Assembly (NCBI RefSeq): GCF_001695575.1
Contig: NZ_LUAX01000005.1
Coordinates: 36,469 to 100,468 of the forward strand
Source of the DNA: Vibrio europaeus
GTDB lineage: Bacteria; Pseudomonadota; Gammaproteobacteria; Enterobacterales; Vibrionaceae
Reading direction: 5' to 3'
DNA length: 64,000 bases
The notes below the pieces were generated by a model. It was not told where the DNA came from. It saw only the letters and a program-made list of their open reading frames with translations, and did no database searches. A program made the position numbers and the translations under genes. How positions within the stretch are numbered: position 1 is the first letter of the stretch; each line of letters starts with the position of its first letter. This document shows, one piece after another, positions 45,926-57,284 of the stretch.

Positions 45926-47119
45926 CTAAGCCATTGCGTGGTGCCAAGTTTTCCCTGTTTTCGACCAAAGAATTGCTAACGCAGGAACAACGATCAGCAT
46001 CAGCGTCGCAATCATCACTTGTGGCTCCATACCAATTCGCTGAACGGTGCCAACCACTAAGCCTGAACCACTCATCTGAAACAGTCCTAATAGTGCTGCG
46101 GCTGTACCTGCTTTATCGCCAAAAGGCGCTAGAGCTTTGCCTGCAGCGGCACCCAGAATCCACGCAAAACCAATAGAAGACATAAAGATTGGCAGCATGA
46201 AAGCAAAAGCGGTTGCTTGATCTTTCATTGCCAACATAGTGATACCAGCAATCGCCAAAGTAATAATACCCACCGACAAGGCCGTGTGCGTACCAAACTT
46301 ATCCATGAATTTAGGCGCACTCATACAAGCCACGATGTTAATTGCCGCATTGATACCAAACCACATAGTAAATTGATTCATCGACAAACCTAAGTTTTCC
46401 ATCAACACAACAGGAGCAGAAGTGACATAGCCGAGAATGACGGCCATCGCCAGCATGCATAAAGTCGCGTGGAAAAGGAAGGTCGGTGTTTTCACAACAT
46501 CAAGATAGCGGTTGAGCTTGAAAACAGGTTCTTTACTCAATTGAGGATTAGTCTCTTTTAATCCCGTCCAAAGCATGACTAGAACCACAGCAGCAAATCC
46601 GGCCATAAAACTAAAGTTAGAGCGCCAACCGAATTGCTGTGTTAACCAACTGCCTAAAATAGGAGCTAAGGCAGGAATGAAGCAGATAGCACCATTGAGG
46701 TAGCTGATCATCTTGCCACTTTTCTGCGGCCCAAAGATATCGCGAACTGTTGCAAAGGCCGCTACCGATGTCGCGCACGCACCTAAGCCTTGTAGCAGTC
46801 GAGACATGAGCATCCATTCAATATTCTGAGCACTCCACGCCAATAAAGCGCTCACGGCATAGATACTCACGCCACCCAATGCAACAGTTCGACGTCCTAG
46901 TTTGTCTGCTAACGGGCCTGCAAACAGTTGCCCTACACCCATTGCAAACAAGAACCATGTAATTGTGTCTTGAGCTAGTGCATGTTCCACGTGGAACGTA
47001 GAGGAGATTATTGGTAGTGCTGGCAAGTAGATGTCTATTGCTAATGGGCTAAATAGAACCAGCAGTGTTAACAACACTAACTGTGATTTACGTGGGGAAC
47101 TTTCACTTACCGCTTGCAC
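45926..47119 (-). CDS. Bcr/CflA-family MFS efflux transporter
   Basis: 397 residues with twelve predicted membrane helices. The loop motif GPLADKLGRRTVALGG (about 69-84) is the MFS motif A. Bcr/CflA relatives export bicyclomycin, chloramphenicol, sulfonamides or natural metabolites. It is divergent from a LysR gene, a common regulator-exporter pair. A parS-like site lies in its coding region. Confidence 0.88.
   Translation of the reverse strand: MQAVSESSPRKSQLVLLTLLVLFSPLAIDIYLPALPIISSTFHVEHALAQDTITWFLFAMGVGQLFAGPLADKLGRRTVALGGVSIYAVSALLAWSAQNIEWMLMSRLLQGLGACATSVAAFATVRDIFGPQKSGKMISYLNGAICFIPALAPILGSWLTQQFGWRSNFSFMAGFAAVVLVMLWTGLKETNPQLSKEPVFKLNRYLDVVKTPTFLFHATLCMLAMAVILGYVTSAPVVLMENLGLSMNQFTMWFGINAAINIVACMSAPKFMDKFGTHTALSVGIITLAIAGITMLAMKDQATAFAFMLPIFMSSIGFAWILGAAAGKALAPFGDKAGTAAALLGLFQMSGSGLVVGTVQRIGMEPQVMIATLMLIVVPALAILWSKTGKTWHHAMA
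46983..46998. other. parS-like site in the MFS gene
   Basis: TGTTCCACGTGGAACG: 13 of 16 match to TGTTTCACGTGAAACA, with a perfectly palindromic GTTCCACGTGGAAC core. Confidence 0.55.
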
Positions 47120-47182
47120 TTTGAACTCCGATGCACTTGATGAATTTGTCGATATTCTAAGCTAAACTAGATATGCCAACCA

Positions 47183-47197
47183 ATGACGTATAGTCAT
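47183..47197. promoter_or_regulatory. Candidate LysR operator
   Basis: ATGAC-GTATA-GTCAT, a palindrome that fits the T-N11-A rule, 28 nt before the LysR start, in the gap shared with the divergent MFS gene. Confidence 0.5.
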
Positions 47198-47224
47198 CAA
47201 TGTTATTCCCCTTGAGAATTTCTA

Positions 47225-48166
47225 ATGAATATAGAAAAATTAGCTCGCATCGATCTCAACTTATTGGTTTGTTTGCGCGTCTTAATAGAAGAATTAAACG
47301 TTACTAGGGCCGCACACCGACTATGCTTAAGCCAGTCAGCTGTAAGCAAGAGTTTAGCCAAGCTACGAACACAGTTTGACGACCCTCTATTTGTTCGCCA
47401 TGCTCATGGCCTTAAACCGACACCTAAAGCGCTGTTTTTAAAACCTAAGCTAGAAGTTCTGATTAACCAACTCGAACAACTGACGCAGCCAGAACAATTC
47501 TCGCCTAGCTCAAGTGACTATCGCTATCAGATTGCTGCGGTAGAGAGTGTTTACCCACTTATTCTTCCTCATTTTTTGCCGGAGATATTTAAGCGCGCTC
47601 CAGGGGTGACCATAAGTACTCACGCTTGGGCAGAAGAGACGTTTAGGCAAATACAGCGTGGGGAAATTGACTTAGGTATTACTGGCAAAGACATTGATAT
47701 TAATGACGCAAAGTTAACTATGCTGCCTCCTAGCGATATTTGTGAGCAGGAAATCTATCGCGATAACCAAATGTGCCTAGTGCGTAAGCAACACCCTGCA
47801 CTAAACCAAAACTGGAACCTCGAAAACTATCTAACTCAACGTCACGTACAAGTTAGGTGTGACGGCAATGAACGCTGGCTGTTAGATTATCGTTTGGCGG
47901 ACATAGGTAAAGAACGTGATATCGCGATTACAGTGCCTGACTTTAACAGCGCGGCGAGCTTGTGCTCATACACCGACTTTGTCTTTACCGCACCGAGCCA
48001 CTTCGTCAAACTCGCATCAAAACAACTCGATTTAACTGTGCTGCCACTGCCAATGGAATTTCCTCCAATGGCTTACACTTTGTTCTGGCATAGAGATAGA
48101 GAAAATGACCCTGCCTTGTCTTGGTTACGACAAATTATCCGCGATAAAACCACTGCTCTTAGATAA
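47225..48166 (+). CDS. LysR-family regulator
   Basis: 313 residues. HTH at about 20-45 (NVTRAAHRLCLSQSAVSKSLAKL) and FDDPLFVRHAHGLKPTPKA; C-terminal ligand domain. The N-terminus resembles the NodD/LeuO subgroup rather than typical LysR. Likely controls the divergent exporter at 45926. Confidence 0.88.
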   Translation: MNIEKLARIDLNLLVCLRVLIEELNVTRAAHRLCLSQSAVSKSLAKLRTQFDDPLFVRHAHGLKPTPKALFLKPKLEVLINQLEQLTQPEQFSPSSSDYRYQIAAVESVYPLILPHFLPEIFKRAPGVTISTHAWAEETFRQIQRGEIDLGITGKDIDINDAKLTMLPPSDICEQEIYRDNQMCLVRKQHPALNQNWNLENYLTQRHVQVRCDGNERWLLDYRLADIGKERDIAITVPDFNSAASLCSYTDFVFTAPSHFVKLASKQLDLTVLPLPMEFPPMAYTLFWHRDRENDPALSWLRQIIRDKTTALR

Positions 48167-48265
48167 TTTGCAGGCTGACGGCAAAAAGAGTAGCTTATTC
48201 GCATCGTCCAATTTTAGTCACCCTCGTCGACATGGACGCCATAATAATATGAAGGATTAACATAG

Positions 48266-50056
48266 ATGCTTACGACAACAGAACAGCGCCTAACCGCGAT
48301 TCGTCACTGGATAGTGCAGAACAAGATTGATGCCCTACTTATCCCACATGAAGACGAGTATTTGGGTGAATACGTACCTGCGCATAATGAGCGTTTACAT
48401 TGGCTAACTGGTTTTACCGGATCGGCTGGCGCTGCGGTAATCACCAAAGATAAAGCTGCTATTTTTGTTGATGGTCGCTACACAGTACAAGTGACTAAAC
48501 AGGTTCCTGCTGATCTATTTGAATATCGTCATCTGATTGAGGAGCCAGCGCTAGATTGGATTAAGGACCAACTAGTTAATGGCGCATCTGTAGCCATCGA
48601 CCCGCGTATGCACAACTCAGCTTGGTTAGACATGGCACAAGCAAAACTTGCCGACACACTTGAGTTAAAGATCCTCGACAGCAACCCAATTGATGAGCTT
48701 TGGCACGATCGCCCTGCTCCTGTGGTTTCTGATGTTCGCCTAATGGCGACAGATGCGGTCGGTCAATCAAGCCAAAGCAAACGCCAAGAAATCGCGCAAC
48801 TAGTTAAAAAGTCTGGTGCAGACAGCGCAGTGATTACCGCTCTTGATTCAGTTTGCTGGCTGCTTAACGTGCGCGGCCTTGACGTATCACGACTACCAGT
48901 TCTGCTTTCTCACGCGATTATTCATTCAGACTCAAGCGTAGAATTCTTCCTCGATCCAGCTCGCCTGCCTGCAAAGTTTGACTCACACATAGGGACAGGC
49001 GTAACAGTTCAGCACCCTGAAGCATTACAAGCGCGTTTAGAGACTCTAAACGGAAAGAAAGTACTGGTGGATCCCGCAACAAGTAACGCATGGTTTAAGC
49101 TAATTCTACAAAATGCAGGCGCAACTGTAGTTAGCAAAGCTGATCCATGCTTGATGCCAAAAGCGGCGAAGAACGCAGTTGAAATCGCTGGAATGAAAGC
49201 ATGTCATATCCGTGATGGCGTTGCTATGAGCAAATTCCTCTGCTGGCTCGATGATGAAGTAGCCGTAGGTAGCCTGCATGACGAAGCAACCTTGTCAGAT
49301 AAGCTAGAAGCATTTCGTAGTGAAGACCCTACATTGATGGATCTTAGCTTCGATACGATTTCAGCAGCAGGCGGCAACGCAGCGATGTGCCACTACAACC
49401 ACGAGAATCAGCCAGAGCCTGGTCAGCTTGAATTGAACACGCTTTACCTTGTCGATTCGGGTGGTCAGTACCTAGATGGCACCACAGACATCACACGTAC
49501 TATCGCTATCGGTCAACCATCACAAGAGATGATTAAGCAATTCACGCTTGCGCTAAAAGGTCATATCGGTGTCGCTCGCGCGCGTTTCCCTAAAGGGACA
49601 CGTGGCTACCAAATTGATACGCTCGCTCGTCAGCATCTATGGGCAGAAGGCTACGATTACGATCATGGTACCGGCCATGGTGTTGGTCACTTCCTCAGTG
49701 TTCACGAGGGACCGGCGAGTATTTCCAAACGACAAGTCGATGTTCCTCTAACAGAAGGAATGGTGTTATCGAACGAGCCGGGTTACTACCGCGCTGATGC
49801 ATTTGGTATCCGTATCGAGAACCTAGAACTTGTTGTGGAAACGCCAACCAACGGCGACTTCCCTGTTCTGTCTTTTGAATCGCTAACACGCTGCCCAATC
49901 GACAAACGTAACATCAAGGTAGATATGCTAACTCGACCAGAGCTGACTTGGTTGAATGATTACCATCAAAAAGTCTGGGATGAGATCAGCCCACTAGTAG
50001 AAGGTGATGTTAAAGAGTGGCTGCGTCAAGCGACCTTACCACTAACTCATGGCTAG
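48266..50056 (+). CDS. Aminopeptidase P family protein (three-domain Xaa-Pro aminopeptidase)
   Basis: 596 residues. Two creatinase-like N-terminal domains (about 1-300) precede a metallopeptidase domain. Metal ligands: D in LVDSGGQYLDG, D in TTDITRT, H in GHGVGHFLSVHEGP, E in LSNEPGYY and E in GIRIENLELV. Removes N-terminal residues before proline. The length matches eukaryote-like XPNPEP1 rather than the 440-residue PepP. AAGGA precedes the ATG. Confidence 0.92.
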   Translation: MLTTTEQRLTAIRHWIVQNKIDALLIPHEDEYLGEYVPAHNERLHWLTGFTGSAGAAVITKDKAAIFVDGRYTVQVTKQVPADLFEYRHLIEEPALDWIKDQLVNGASVAIDPRMHNSAWLDMAQAKLADTLELKILDSNPIDELWHDRPAPVVSDVRLMATDAVGQSSQSKRQEIAQLVKKSGADSAVITALDSVCWLLNVRGLDVSRLPVLLSHAIIHSDSSVEFFLDPARLPAKFDSHIGTGVTVQHPEALQARLETLNGKKVLVDPATSNAWFKLILQNAGATVVSKADPCLMPKAAKNAVEIAGMKACHIRDGVAMSKFLCWLDDEVAVGSLHDEATLSDKLEAFRSEDPTLMDLSFDTISAAGGNAAMCHYNHENQPEPGQLELNTLYLVDSGGQYLDGTTDITRTIAIGQPSQEMIKQFTLALKGHIGVARARFPKGTRGYQIDTLARQHLWAEGYDYDHGTGHGVGHFLSVHEGPASISKRQVDVPLTEGMVLSNEPGYYRADAFGIRIENLELVVETPTNGDFPVLSFESLTRCPIDKRNIKVDMLTRPELTWLNDYHQKVWDEISPLVEGDVKEWLRQATLPLTHG

Positions 50057-50075
50057 AAACTGGATAACTGGATAC

Positions 50076-50106
50076 GGGGTTGATGTGATGCATCAACCCC
50101 CTTTTT
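50076..50106 (+). terminator. Aminopeptidase terminator
   Basis: GGGGTTGATG / CATCAACCCC with loop TGATG, then T's. A CTGGATAA repeat precedes it. Confidence 0.85.
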
Positions 50107-50117
50107 ATTGTTAGTTG

Positions 50118-50133
50118 TGTTTCACGTGAAACA
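50118..50133. other. parS site (exact) between the aminopeptidase gene and thiH
   Basis: TGTTTCACGTGAAACA, an exact match to the parS consensus bound by ParB of the chromosomal ParABS system. The palindrome extends one base each side (50117-50134). It lies in a 75-bp gap between convergent genes. Confidence 0.92.
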
Positions 50134-50138
50134 CAGTT

Positions 50139-51257
50139 TTAAGATAAGCCTGAATAGGCAGAGTGCCAATCTCGCCAAACAGGATCAAACCCTTTTGCGC
50201 GAATCATATCTTCAACCGAACCTGCACTCCGCTCATCACTGATCTCAAACTGCTCCAGTTCAACGTCATCCATCGCATAACCACCTGGTTGAGTTTTTGA
50301 TGCAGCAGACATGGTTGTAATACCCAAGGGTAAGACATTATCTCTAAACTTCGAAGACTCACGAGTCGAAAGAGACAACTCTACTTCAGGATTCAACAAG
50401 CGATAGGCACAAATGAGTTGGACCAATTGTTTATCTGTCATCACAGACTTTGGCTGAAGCGATCCCTCACATGGACGCAATCGCGGGAACGAGATCGAGT
50501 AACGAGTTTGCCAATAGGTACGCTCTAGATAATCCAGATGCGCCGCAACATAAAAGCAATCAGTTCGCCACTCTTCCAAGCCAATCAAGGCGCCGATACC
50601 AATCTTATCAATGCCTGATTTTGCCAATCGATCCGCGGTATCTAGTCGATACTCAAAATCCATCTTGTTACCACGCAAGTGATGCTCAGCATAGGTAGAA
50701 GGATGATAAGTTTCTTGATACACCATCACGGCATCCAAACCTAACGTCTTAAGTTCAGCGTACTGGTCTTGATCGAGCGGCTGAACTTCCATCGCCAAAT
50801 AGTTGAAGCGCTGCTTTATCATCGGCACCATTTCACGGAAATAGTTCATGCCAACTTTAGTTTCGTGTTCACCTGTTACCAGCAAAACGCTATCAAACTT
50901 CATTCGTTTAATCGCTTCTACTTCCGCAAACACTTCATCTTTGTTTAGGGTACGACGCTTAATACGGTTCTCCATCGAGAAGCCACAATAAGTACAAGCA
51001 TTGGCGCACAGGTTAGACAGGTACAGCGGAATATAGAGTGACATAGTGTTGCCAAACCGTTTACGAGTAGCCGTGTAAGATAGCTGGGCCATCTGCTCCA
51101 AATAGGGCTCTGCAGCTGGCGAAATCAATGCTTTAAAATCTTCCAGATCACGCTTGGGCTTACTCAAGGCACGTTCAACATCTTGTGCTGTCTTGGCATA
51201 AATCGACATCGAAATGTCATCCCAATTGAGCTGCTTAAATTGTTCAACGAAGCTCAT
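50139..51257 (-). CDS. thiH: Thiazole synthase component ThiH (tyrosine lyase)
   Basis: 372 residues, radical SAM; cluster motif C-x3-C-x2-C in CANACTYCGFSM. It cleaves tyrosine to dehydroglycine for thiazole assembly and works with ThiG. A gap of 18 nt separates it from thiG. Anaerobe-compatible alternative to ThiO. Confidence 0.95.
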   Translation of the reverse strand: MSFVEQFKQLNWDDISMSIYAKTAQDVERALSKPKRDLEDFKALISPAAEPYLEQMAQLSYTATRKRFGNTMSLYIPLYLSNLCANACTYCGFSMENRIKRRTLNKDEVFAEVEAIKRMKFDSVLLVTGEHETKVGMNYFREMVPMIKQRFNYLAMEVQPLDQDQYAELKTLGLDAVMVYQETYHPSTYAEHHLRGNKMDFEYRLDTADRLAKSGIDKIGIGALIGLEEWRTDCFYVAAHLDYLERTYWQTRYSISFPRLRPCEGSLQPKSVMTDKQLVQLICAYRLLNPEVELSLSTRESSKFRDNVLPLGITTMSAASKTQPGGYAMDDVELEQFEISDERSAGSVEDMIRAKGFDPVWRDWHSAYSGLS

Positions 51258-51275
51258 GTTATTCTCGCTTAGAAC

Positions 51276-52043
51276 TTATAGCTCATTTAAAAATGAAGTC
51301 AGTGGACTCGACGCGACTGCGTGAGACACCCTACCAGCAAGACCCGCTTCATAGGCCATACGCCCCGATTGGACCGCCATTTTAAATGCCTGCGCCATAG
51401 CAACAGGATCGTTCGATGCGGCAATAGCAGTGTTAACAAGCACCGCATCGGCACCCATTTCCATTGCACGCGCGGCATGAGAAGGCGCTCCAATACCTGC
51501 GTCCACAACCACAGGAACATTAGCTTGGTCGATGATAATCTCTAAGAAGTCGTGAGACGCAATGCCTTTGTTTGATCCTATCGGCGCACCCAATGGCATT
51601 ACCGCTGCACAGCCCACTTCTTCCAACCGTTTACACAACACAGGGTCTGCATGGCAGTAAGGAAGTACGATAAACCCTTCGCGAACCAATTGTTCAGCAG
51701 CAGCAAGTGTCTCAATTGGGTCAGGCATTAAGTACTTAGGATCAGGGTGAATTTCTAGTTTTAGCCAGTTGGTCCCCAACGCTTCACGCGCAAGTTGCGC
51801 GGCAAACACAGCGTCTTTTGCGTTCTTCGCACCAGAAGTGTTCGGTAGCAAGTTTACGCCTGATTGCACTAACGGCTTCAAAATATCATCTTGTTGGTCG
51901 TTCACATCGACGCGCTTTAACGCCATGGTCGCCAATTGCGAGCCAGAGGCTTGAATCGCTTGCGCCATTAATTGGCTGTTAGAAAATTTGCCAGTTCCTG
52001 TGAACAGTCGTGATTCGAACTGTTTATCACCAATTTTAAGCAT
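51276..52043 (-). CDS. thiG: Thiazole synthase ThiG
   Basis: 255 residues. TIM barrel; the Schiff-base Lys lies in the TMALKRVD segment (about 42). [30 protein letters not shown] binds phosphate. It condenses DXP, dehydroglycine and ThiS thiocarboxylate. Confidence 0.96.
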   Translation of the reverse strand: MLKIGDKQFESRLFTGTGKFSNSQLMAQAIQASGSQLATMALKRVDVNDQQDDILKPLVQSGVNLLPNTSGAKNAKDAVFAAQLAREALGTNWLKLEIHPDPKYLMPDPIETLAAAEQLVREGFIVLPYCHADPVLCKRLEEVGCAAVMPLGAPIGSNKGIASHDFLEIIIDQANVPVVVDAGIGAPSHAARAMEMGADAVLVNTAIAASNDPVAMAQAFKMAVQSGRMAYEAGLAGRVSHAVASSPLTSFLNEL

Positions 52044-52048
52044 CGACT

Positions 52049-52303
52049 TTAACCCCCTGCGATAGCTTGAAACAAAGAGATGCTATCTCCCTGCGAAAGT
52101 ACTGTGCTCGCCCACTCACTGCGCGGCACAACATTATTATTAATTGCAAAAACACACCCTATTTCAGGCAGCTCAAACTGGTGAATGATTTGCTGTAGAT
52201 TTGACGCACTGGCAACTTGATGTGATTGGTCATTGATAACAATAGTGATCACATCGAGTTCTTCGGCAGGTGCTTGTGTTGTTTGTTGTTCTGATAACTC
52301 CAT
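52049..52303 (-). CDS. thiS: Sulfur carrier protein ThiS
   Basis: 84 residues from the ATG at 52303; the frame extends to a TTG at 52327 that I consider less likely. Ends in QAIAGG, the di-glycine that is adenylated and thiocarboxylated by ThiF. About 15-20 residues longer at the N-terminus than the usual 66-residue ThiS. It lies 5 nt before thiG. Confidence 0.9.
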   Translation of the reverse strand: MELSEQQTTQAPAEELDVITIVINDQSHQVASASNLQQIIHQFELPEIGCVFAINNNVVPRSEWASTVLSQGDSISLFQAIAGG

Positions 52304-52378
52304 TGCTTCCAACTCTCTTATTTCCAATCGCTACTTTAAGTAGACCTATTGGATGTTTTGCTCTCGTTAACTTGCGCT

Positions 52379-53155
52379 CTAATCTTGAGCGCACACTTGG
52401 CACTGTTTGTCTTTGCTTATCCCCATGGTTTGCCACTGCATTTTCAAACCATCAAAAATATGCAGCTTGGCGGTCTCGGCATGAAACTGGCCGGTAGCCA
52501 GTTTTTGTATCGCTGCCAATGCTTGGTAATTACCAAGTGTGCCCACCACAGGGCCAACTACACCACTCTCACTACATTTCTGCGTTTGTGGCAGTTCATC
52601 GAATGGATACAAACAGCGATAACAAGCCTTACCTTCTTCTCCCTCAGCACTACGATTCGCTTGATAGTCAAACACAGCAAATTGCCCTTGCCAGCCAATT
52701 GCGGCTGCAGATATCAGTGGCGTTGCCTGTTCAAAACAAACTTGGTTTATTAGCTGACGAGTTGGCATATTGTCAGTGCAGTCCAGCACGACATCCGCCA
52801 GCATAACTTCAAGCTGCAACTGTGCCTTGTCGAGCCGCTTGTGAAGTGCTCTAACTTGGATCATGGAGTTAAGTTCAGAAAGCTGTTTGACCGTCGCTTC
52901 CGTTTTGGCAAGCTGGAGATCACGTTCACGATAGATGATCTGACGCTGCAGGTTACTACTATCGACCTCATCATCATCAACTACTACTAACTTACCGATC
53001 CCTGCCGACGCCAAATAGAGACTCGCAGCACTTCCAAGTCCGCCACAGCCAATTATCAACACGTGTGACTTGCTCAGCCTCTCCTGACCGCTTTCAGCAA
53101 TTTCTGGCAGAGCGACTTGACGCTGATAACGGAGGAACTGCTGATCAGTGAGCAT
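52379..53155 (-). CDS. thiF: ThiS adenylyltransferase ThiF
   Basis: 258 residues. Nucleotide motif [19 protein letters not shown] (about 34-52), [13 protein letters not shown], and two CxxC zinc pairs (CYRC and CQVC). Activates ThiS by adenylation. Overlaps thiE by 11 nt. Confidence 0.95.
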   Translation of the reverse strand: MLTDQQFLRYQRQVALPEIAESGQERLSKSHVLIIGCGGLGSAASLYLASAGIGKLVVVDDDEVDSSNLQRQIIYRERDLQLAKTEATVKQLSELNSMIQVRALHKRLDKAQLQLEVMLADVVLDCTDNMPTRQLINQVCFEQATPLISAAAIGWQGQFAVFDYQANRSAEGEEGKACYRCLYPFDELPQTQKCSESGVVGPVVGTLGNYQALAAIQKLATGQFHAETAKLHIFDGLKMQWQTMGISKDKQCQVCAQD

Positions 53156-54520
53156 GTTGTTCTCTCTCTTTATCAGTTGCTATCGAGATTGAATCAGTAA
53201 AGGCTAACTGCCTTTCCTGCATAAGGCGGTTGAAAAACTCAATCACAGACTTAGGTGACTGTGCCAATGTAATCGCTCTAACAACCGCCAAGCTCGAAAC
53301 GCCTGTTTGCCAGACTTGGTCTGCGTTCGATTGGTCAATGCCGCCGATTGCTACCGTCGGATAACCAAGAGTCGAAACACTAGCGCCCTCATGCGTGCAA
53401 CCATAAGGAATGCTATCAATCAATTTTTGATATAGAGCTAAGCGCACTAAACCTTGTGGCTTCGATGGCATCTGCTTAGTGGTGGTTGGGAAGATATGTC
53501 CCAGCGCAATGTAGCTAGGGTGGATTTGCACAATACGAAGCAGCTCATAATAGCCGTGAGTAGAAAGGCCTAAACGAATACCAGCTTTGGTTAGCTGAGC
53601 CAAGTTTGACTCTTCTATATCTTCTTGCCCAAGATGAACACCATAGGCACCATGTTTGATCGCTAACTGCCAGTAGTCATTAATAAACACTTGCGCTTGA
53701 TATTGGCGACCGAGTTCAATCGCTCGAATGATCTGTTGTTCCAAATCGATTTGTTGTGGGTTCTTAATTCGCAGTTGAATGGTGTTGATACCTAACGGAA
53801 GTAAGCGCTCAATCCATGCAACATCGTCAACTACCGGGTAAAGCCCTAAACTCCGCTTAGTTAAGCTAGGAAAGCTGACGCTCTCCCCTTGCGCAGACCA
53901 CCCAACTTGTATGCCAAGTCGGCTATCTTCTAGTACTGGAGTTGGGAACTCATTGAATTGCTCAGCCCACAGAGTCAAAGATTTCTCATTCAACGCTGTT
54001 TCACGTGAAACATTCGCTTGTTGAGTTGTCATTCCTCGCGCGAGTGTTAACGCATCTTCGATAGGAAAGTCGAGTATGGACAACACGACTATCCAAGCAA
54101 AGTGATGCTCAGGCTCAAACATAGTATTGAGTTTAGACTTAACAGAAAGTGCTCTCACTTCGTCATTAATGGGATGACGCCAGACATCGAGTTGAAGCAC
54201 TTCATCTTTTTTATCACAAGCCAAACCATCAGCAATACCAATATAAATGGCTTTAGCCGGCTGATCCGCACAGGCTTCTATCGATAAACCTGAACGATAA
54301 TAAAGTGCAAATGAGTAATCTGACTCATAGTCATACCCATCAATGAGGTCAGTAGCGACATGTGTAGTCTGTTGGTCACGAACAAGCTGAACAGACTGAG
54401 TTGGGCTTACACCCAACTCAACCTCTTCGATGCAAAAACCCTGTTCTTTCGCCAACAACAAACATTGCTGAACTAAGCCTGTTAGCTCAATCAATGATGA
54501 CGGAATTAGGATTTTGCTCA

Positions 54521-54521
<1 letters not shown>
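53145..54521 (-). CDS. thiE: Thiamine-phosphate synthase ThiE with long N-terminal domain
   Basis: 458 residues, about twice the usual ThiE. The C-terminal part (about 235-440) is a ThiE barrel: [44 protein letters not shown] and AIGGIDQSN. The N-terminal 220 residues contain a segment ([27 protein letters not shown]) reminiscent of the end of HMP-P kinase ThiD and may be a degenerate ThiD. No separate thiD is in the window. Overlaps the thiC stop by one base (TAATG). An exact parS site lies within it. Confidence 0.88.
53997..54012. other. parS site (exact) inside thiE
   Basis: TGTTTCACGTGAAACA, exact consensus, coding here for the Val-Ser-Arg-Glu-Thr stretch. 3.9 kb from the site at 50118. 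Confidence 0.9.
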
Positions 54522-56554
<2,033 letters not shown>

Positions 56555-56631
56555 TTATTAGTCTGCACTAATGGTATATAACAACATTCGACTATTTGAT
56601 AGGTAACCAGAAAGAACTCTGGTGTAGATAT

Positions 56632-56716
56632 CTTCTCTTGTTCCCTTCGCAGATTCTAATCTGATCAGGTTCAACGGATCCCGAATAAACGGTCTCAGCC
56701 TTATGGCACTCCGACA
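56632..56716 (-). promoter_or_regulatory. TPP riboswitch (THI element)
   Basis: On the minus strand GTCGGAGTGCC, GGCTGAGA, GGGATCCGTTGAACCTGATC and CTGCGAAGGGAACAAGAG follow in the order of the THI box. It lies 171 nt upstream of thiC. Thiamine pyrophosphate binding should lower expression of the operon; the expression platform was not resolved. Confidence 0.96.
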
Positions 56717-56792
56717 AGTAATTGCAGTATATAAAAACGGCTTAGGTAAACCAAGCCGTGATGAACAATAATTAGCTAAATTTTAACCAACA

Positions 56793-57176
56793 TTAGCTCT
56801 TGATGAGTATTTGAAAACCAATCCATGCAGCAGAAATGCTTAAAAAGACATTCAGCAACACGTTCAAACCCATCTTAAAAAATGCACCTTGCTGCATTAG
56901 AAGCACATTATCCATAGAGAATGTAGAGAAGGTGGTGAGTGCTCCAAGAAAGCCCAATCCGATAATTTGGCGCCATGGTTCGGTAGCTAGCATCTCATTT
57001 TCAAAAGCCGCAATAAGCAAGCCCATAATAAAAGAACCGACCACGTTAACAGTTAGCGTACCGTATGGAAATCCACGCCCAAGAAGTGCAACACAAAACT
57101 CAGAAACAAGATAACGAGAGCATGCACCAAATGCACCACCGAGTGCGATAAAACCCAATATTGAAAACTGTCCCAT
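56793..57176 (-). CDS. crcB: Fluoride channel CrcB (Fluc)
   Basis: 127 residues from the ATG at 57176, which has GGAGGA a few bases upstream; the frame opens 57 nt earlier. Four helices; GGAFGACSRYLVSEF, the FPYGTLTVNVVGSF loop and GALTTFSTFSMD are Fluc signatures. A dual-topology dimer exports fluoride. No fluoride riboswitch was seen. GTGTATT / AATACAC (57196-57217) overlaps a possible -10 TACAAT. Confidence 0.93.
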   Translation of the reverse strand: MGQFSILGFIALGGAFGACSRYLVSEFCVALLGRGFPYGTLTVNVVGSFIMGLLIAAFENEMLATEPWRQIIGLGFLGALTTFSTFSMDNVLLMQQGAFFKMGLNVLLNVFLSISAAWIGFQILIKS

Positions 57177-57284
57177 AATTCCTCCAATTGACTGGGTGTA
57201 TTGTAGCCAAAATACACGCTCACGGAAGATCATAAATTAAGATTTAGCCATTGCTAACTGGCAATATTTTAAAAGTTACAGGAG

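Noticed and set aside
57177..57284. Fluoride riboswitch upstream of crcB
   Set aside because: The conserved GGNGATGG and pseudoknot segments are absent; only a 7-bp hairpin is present.
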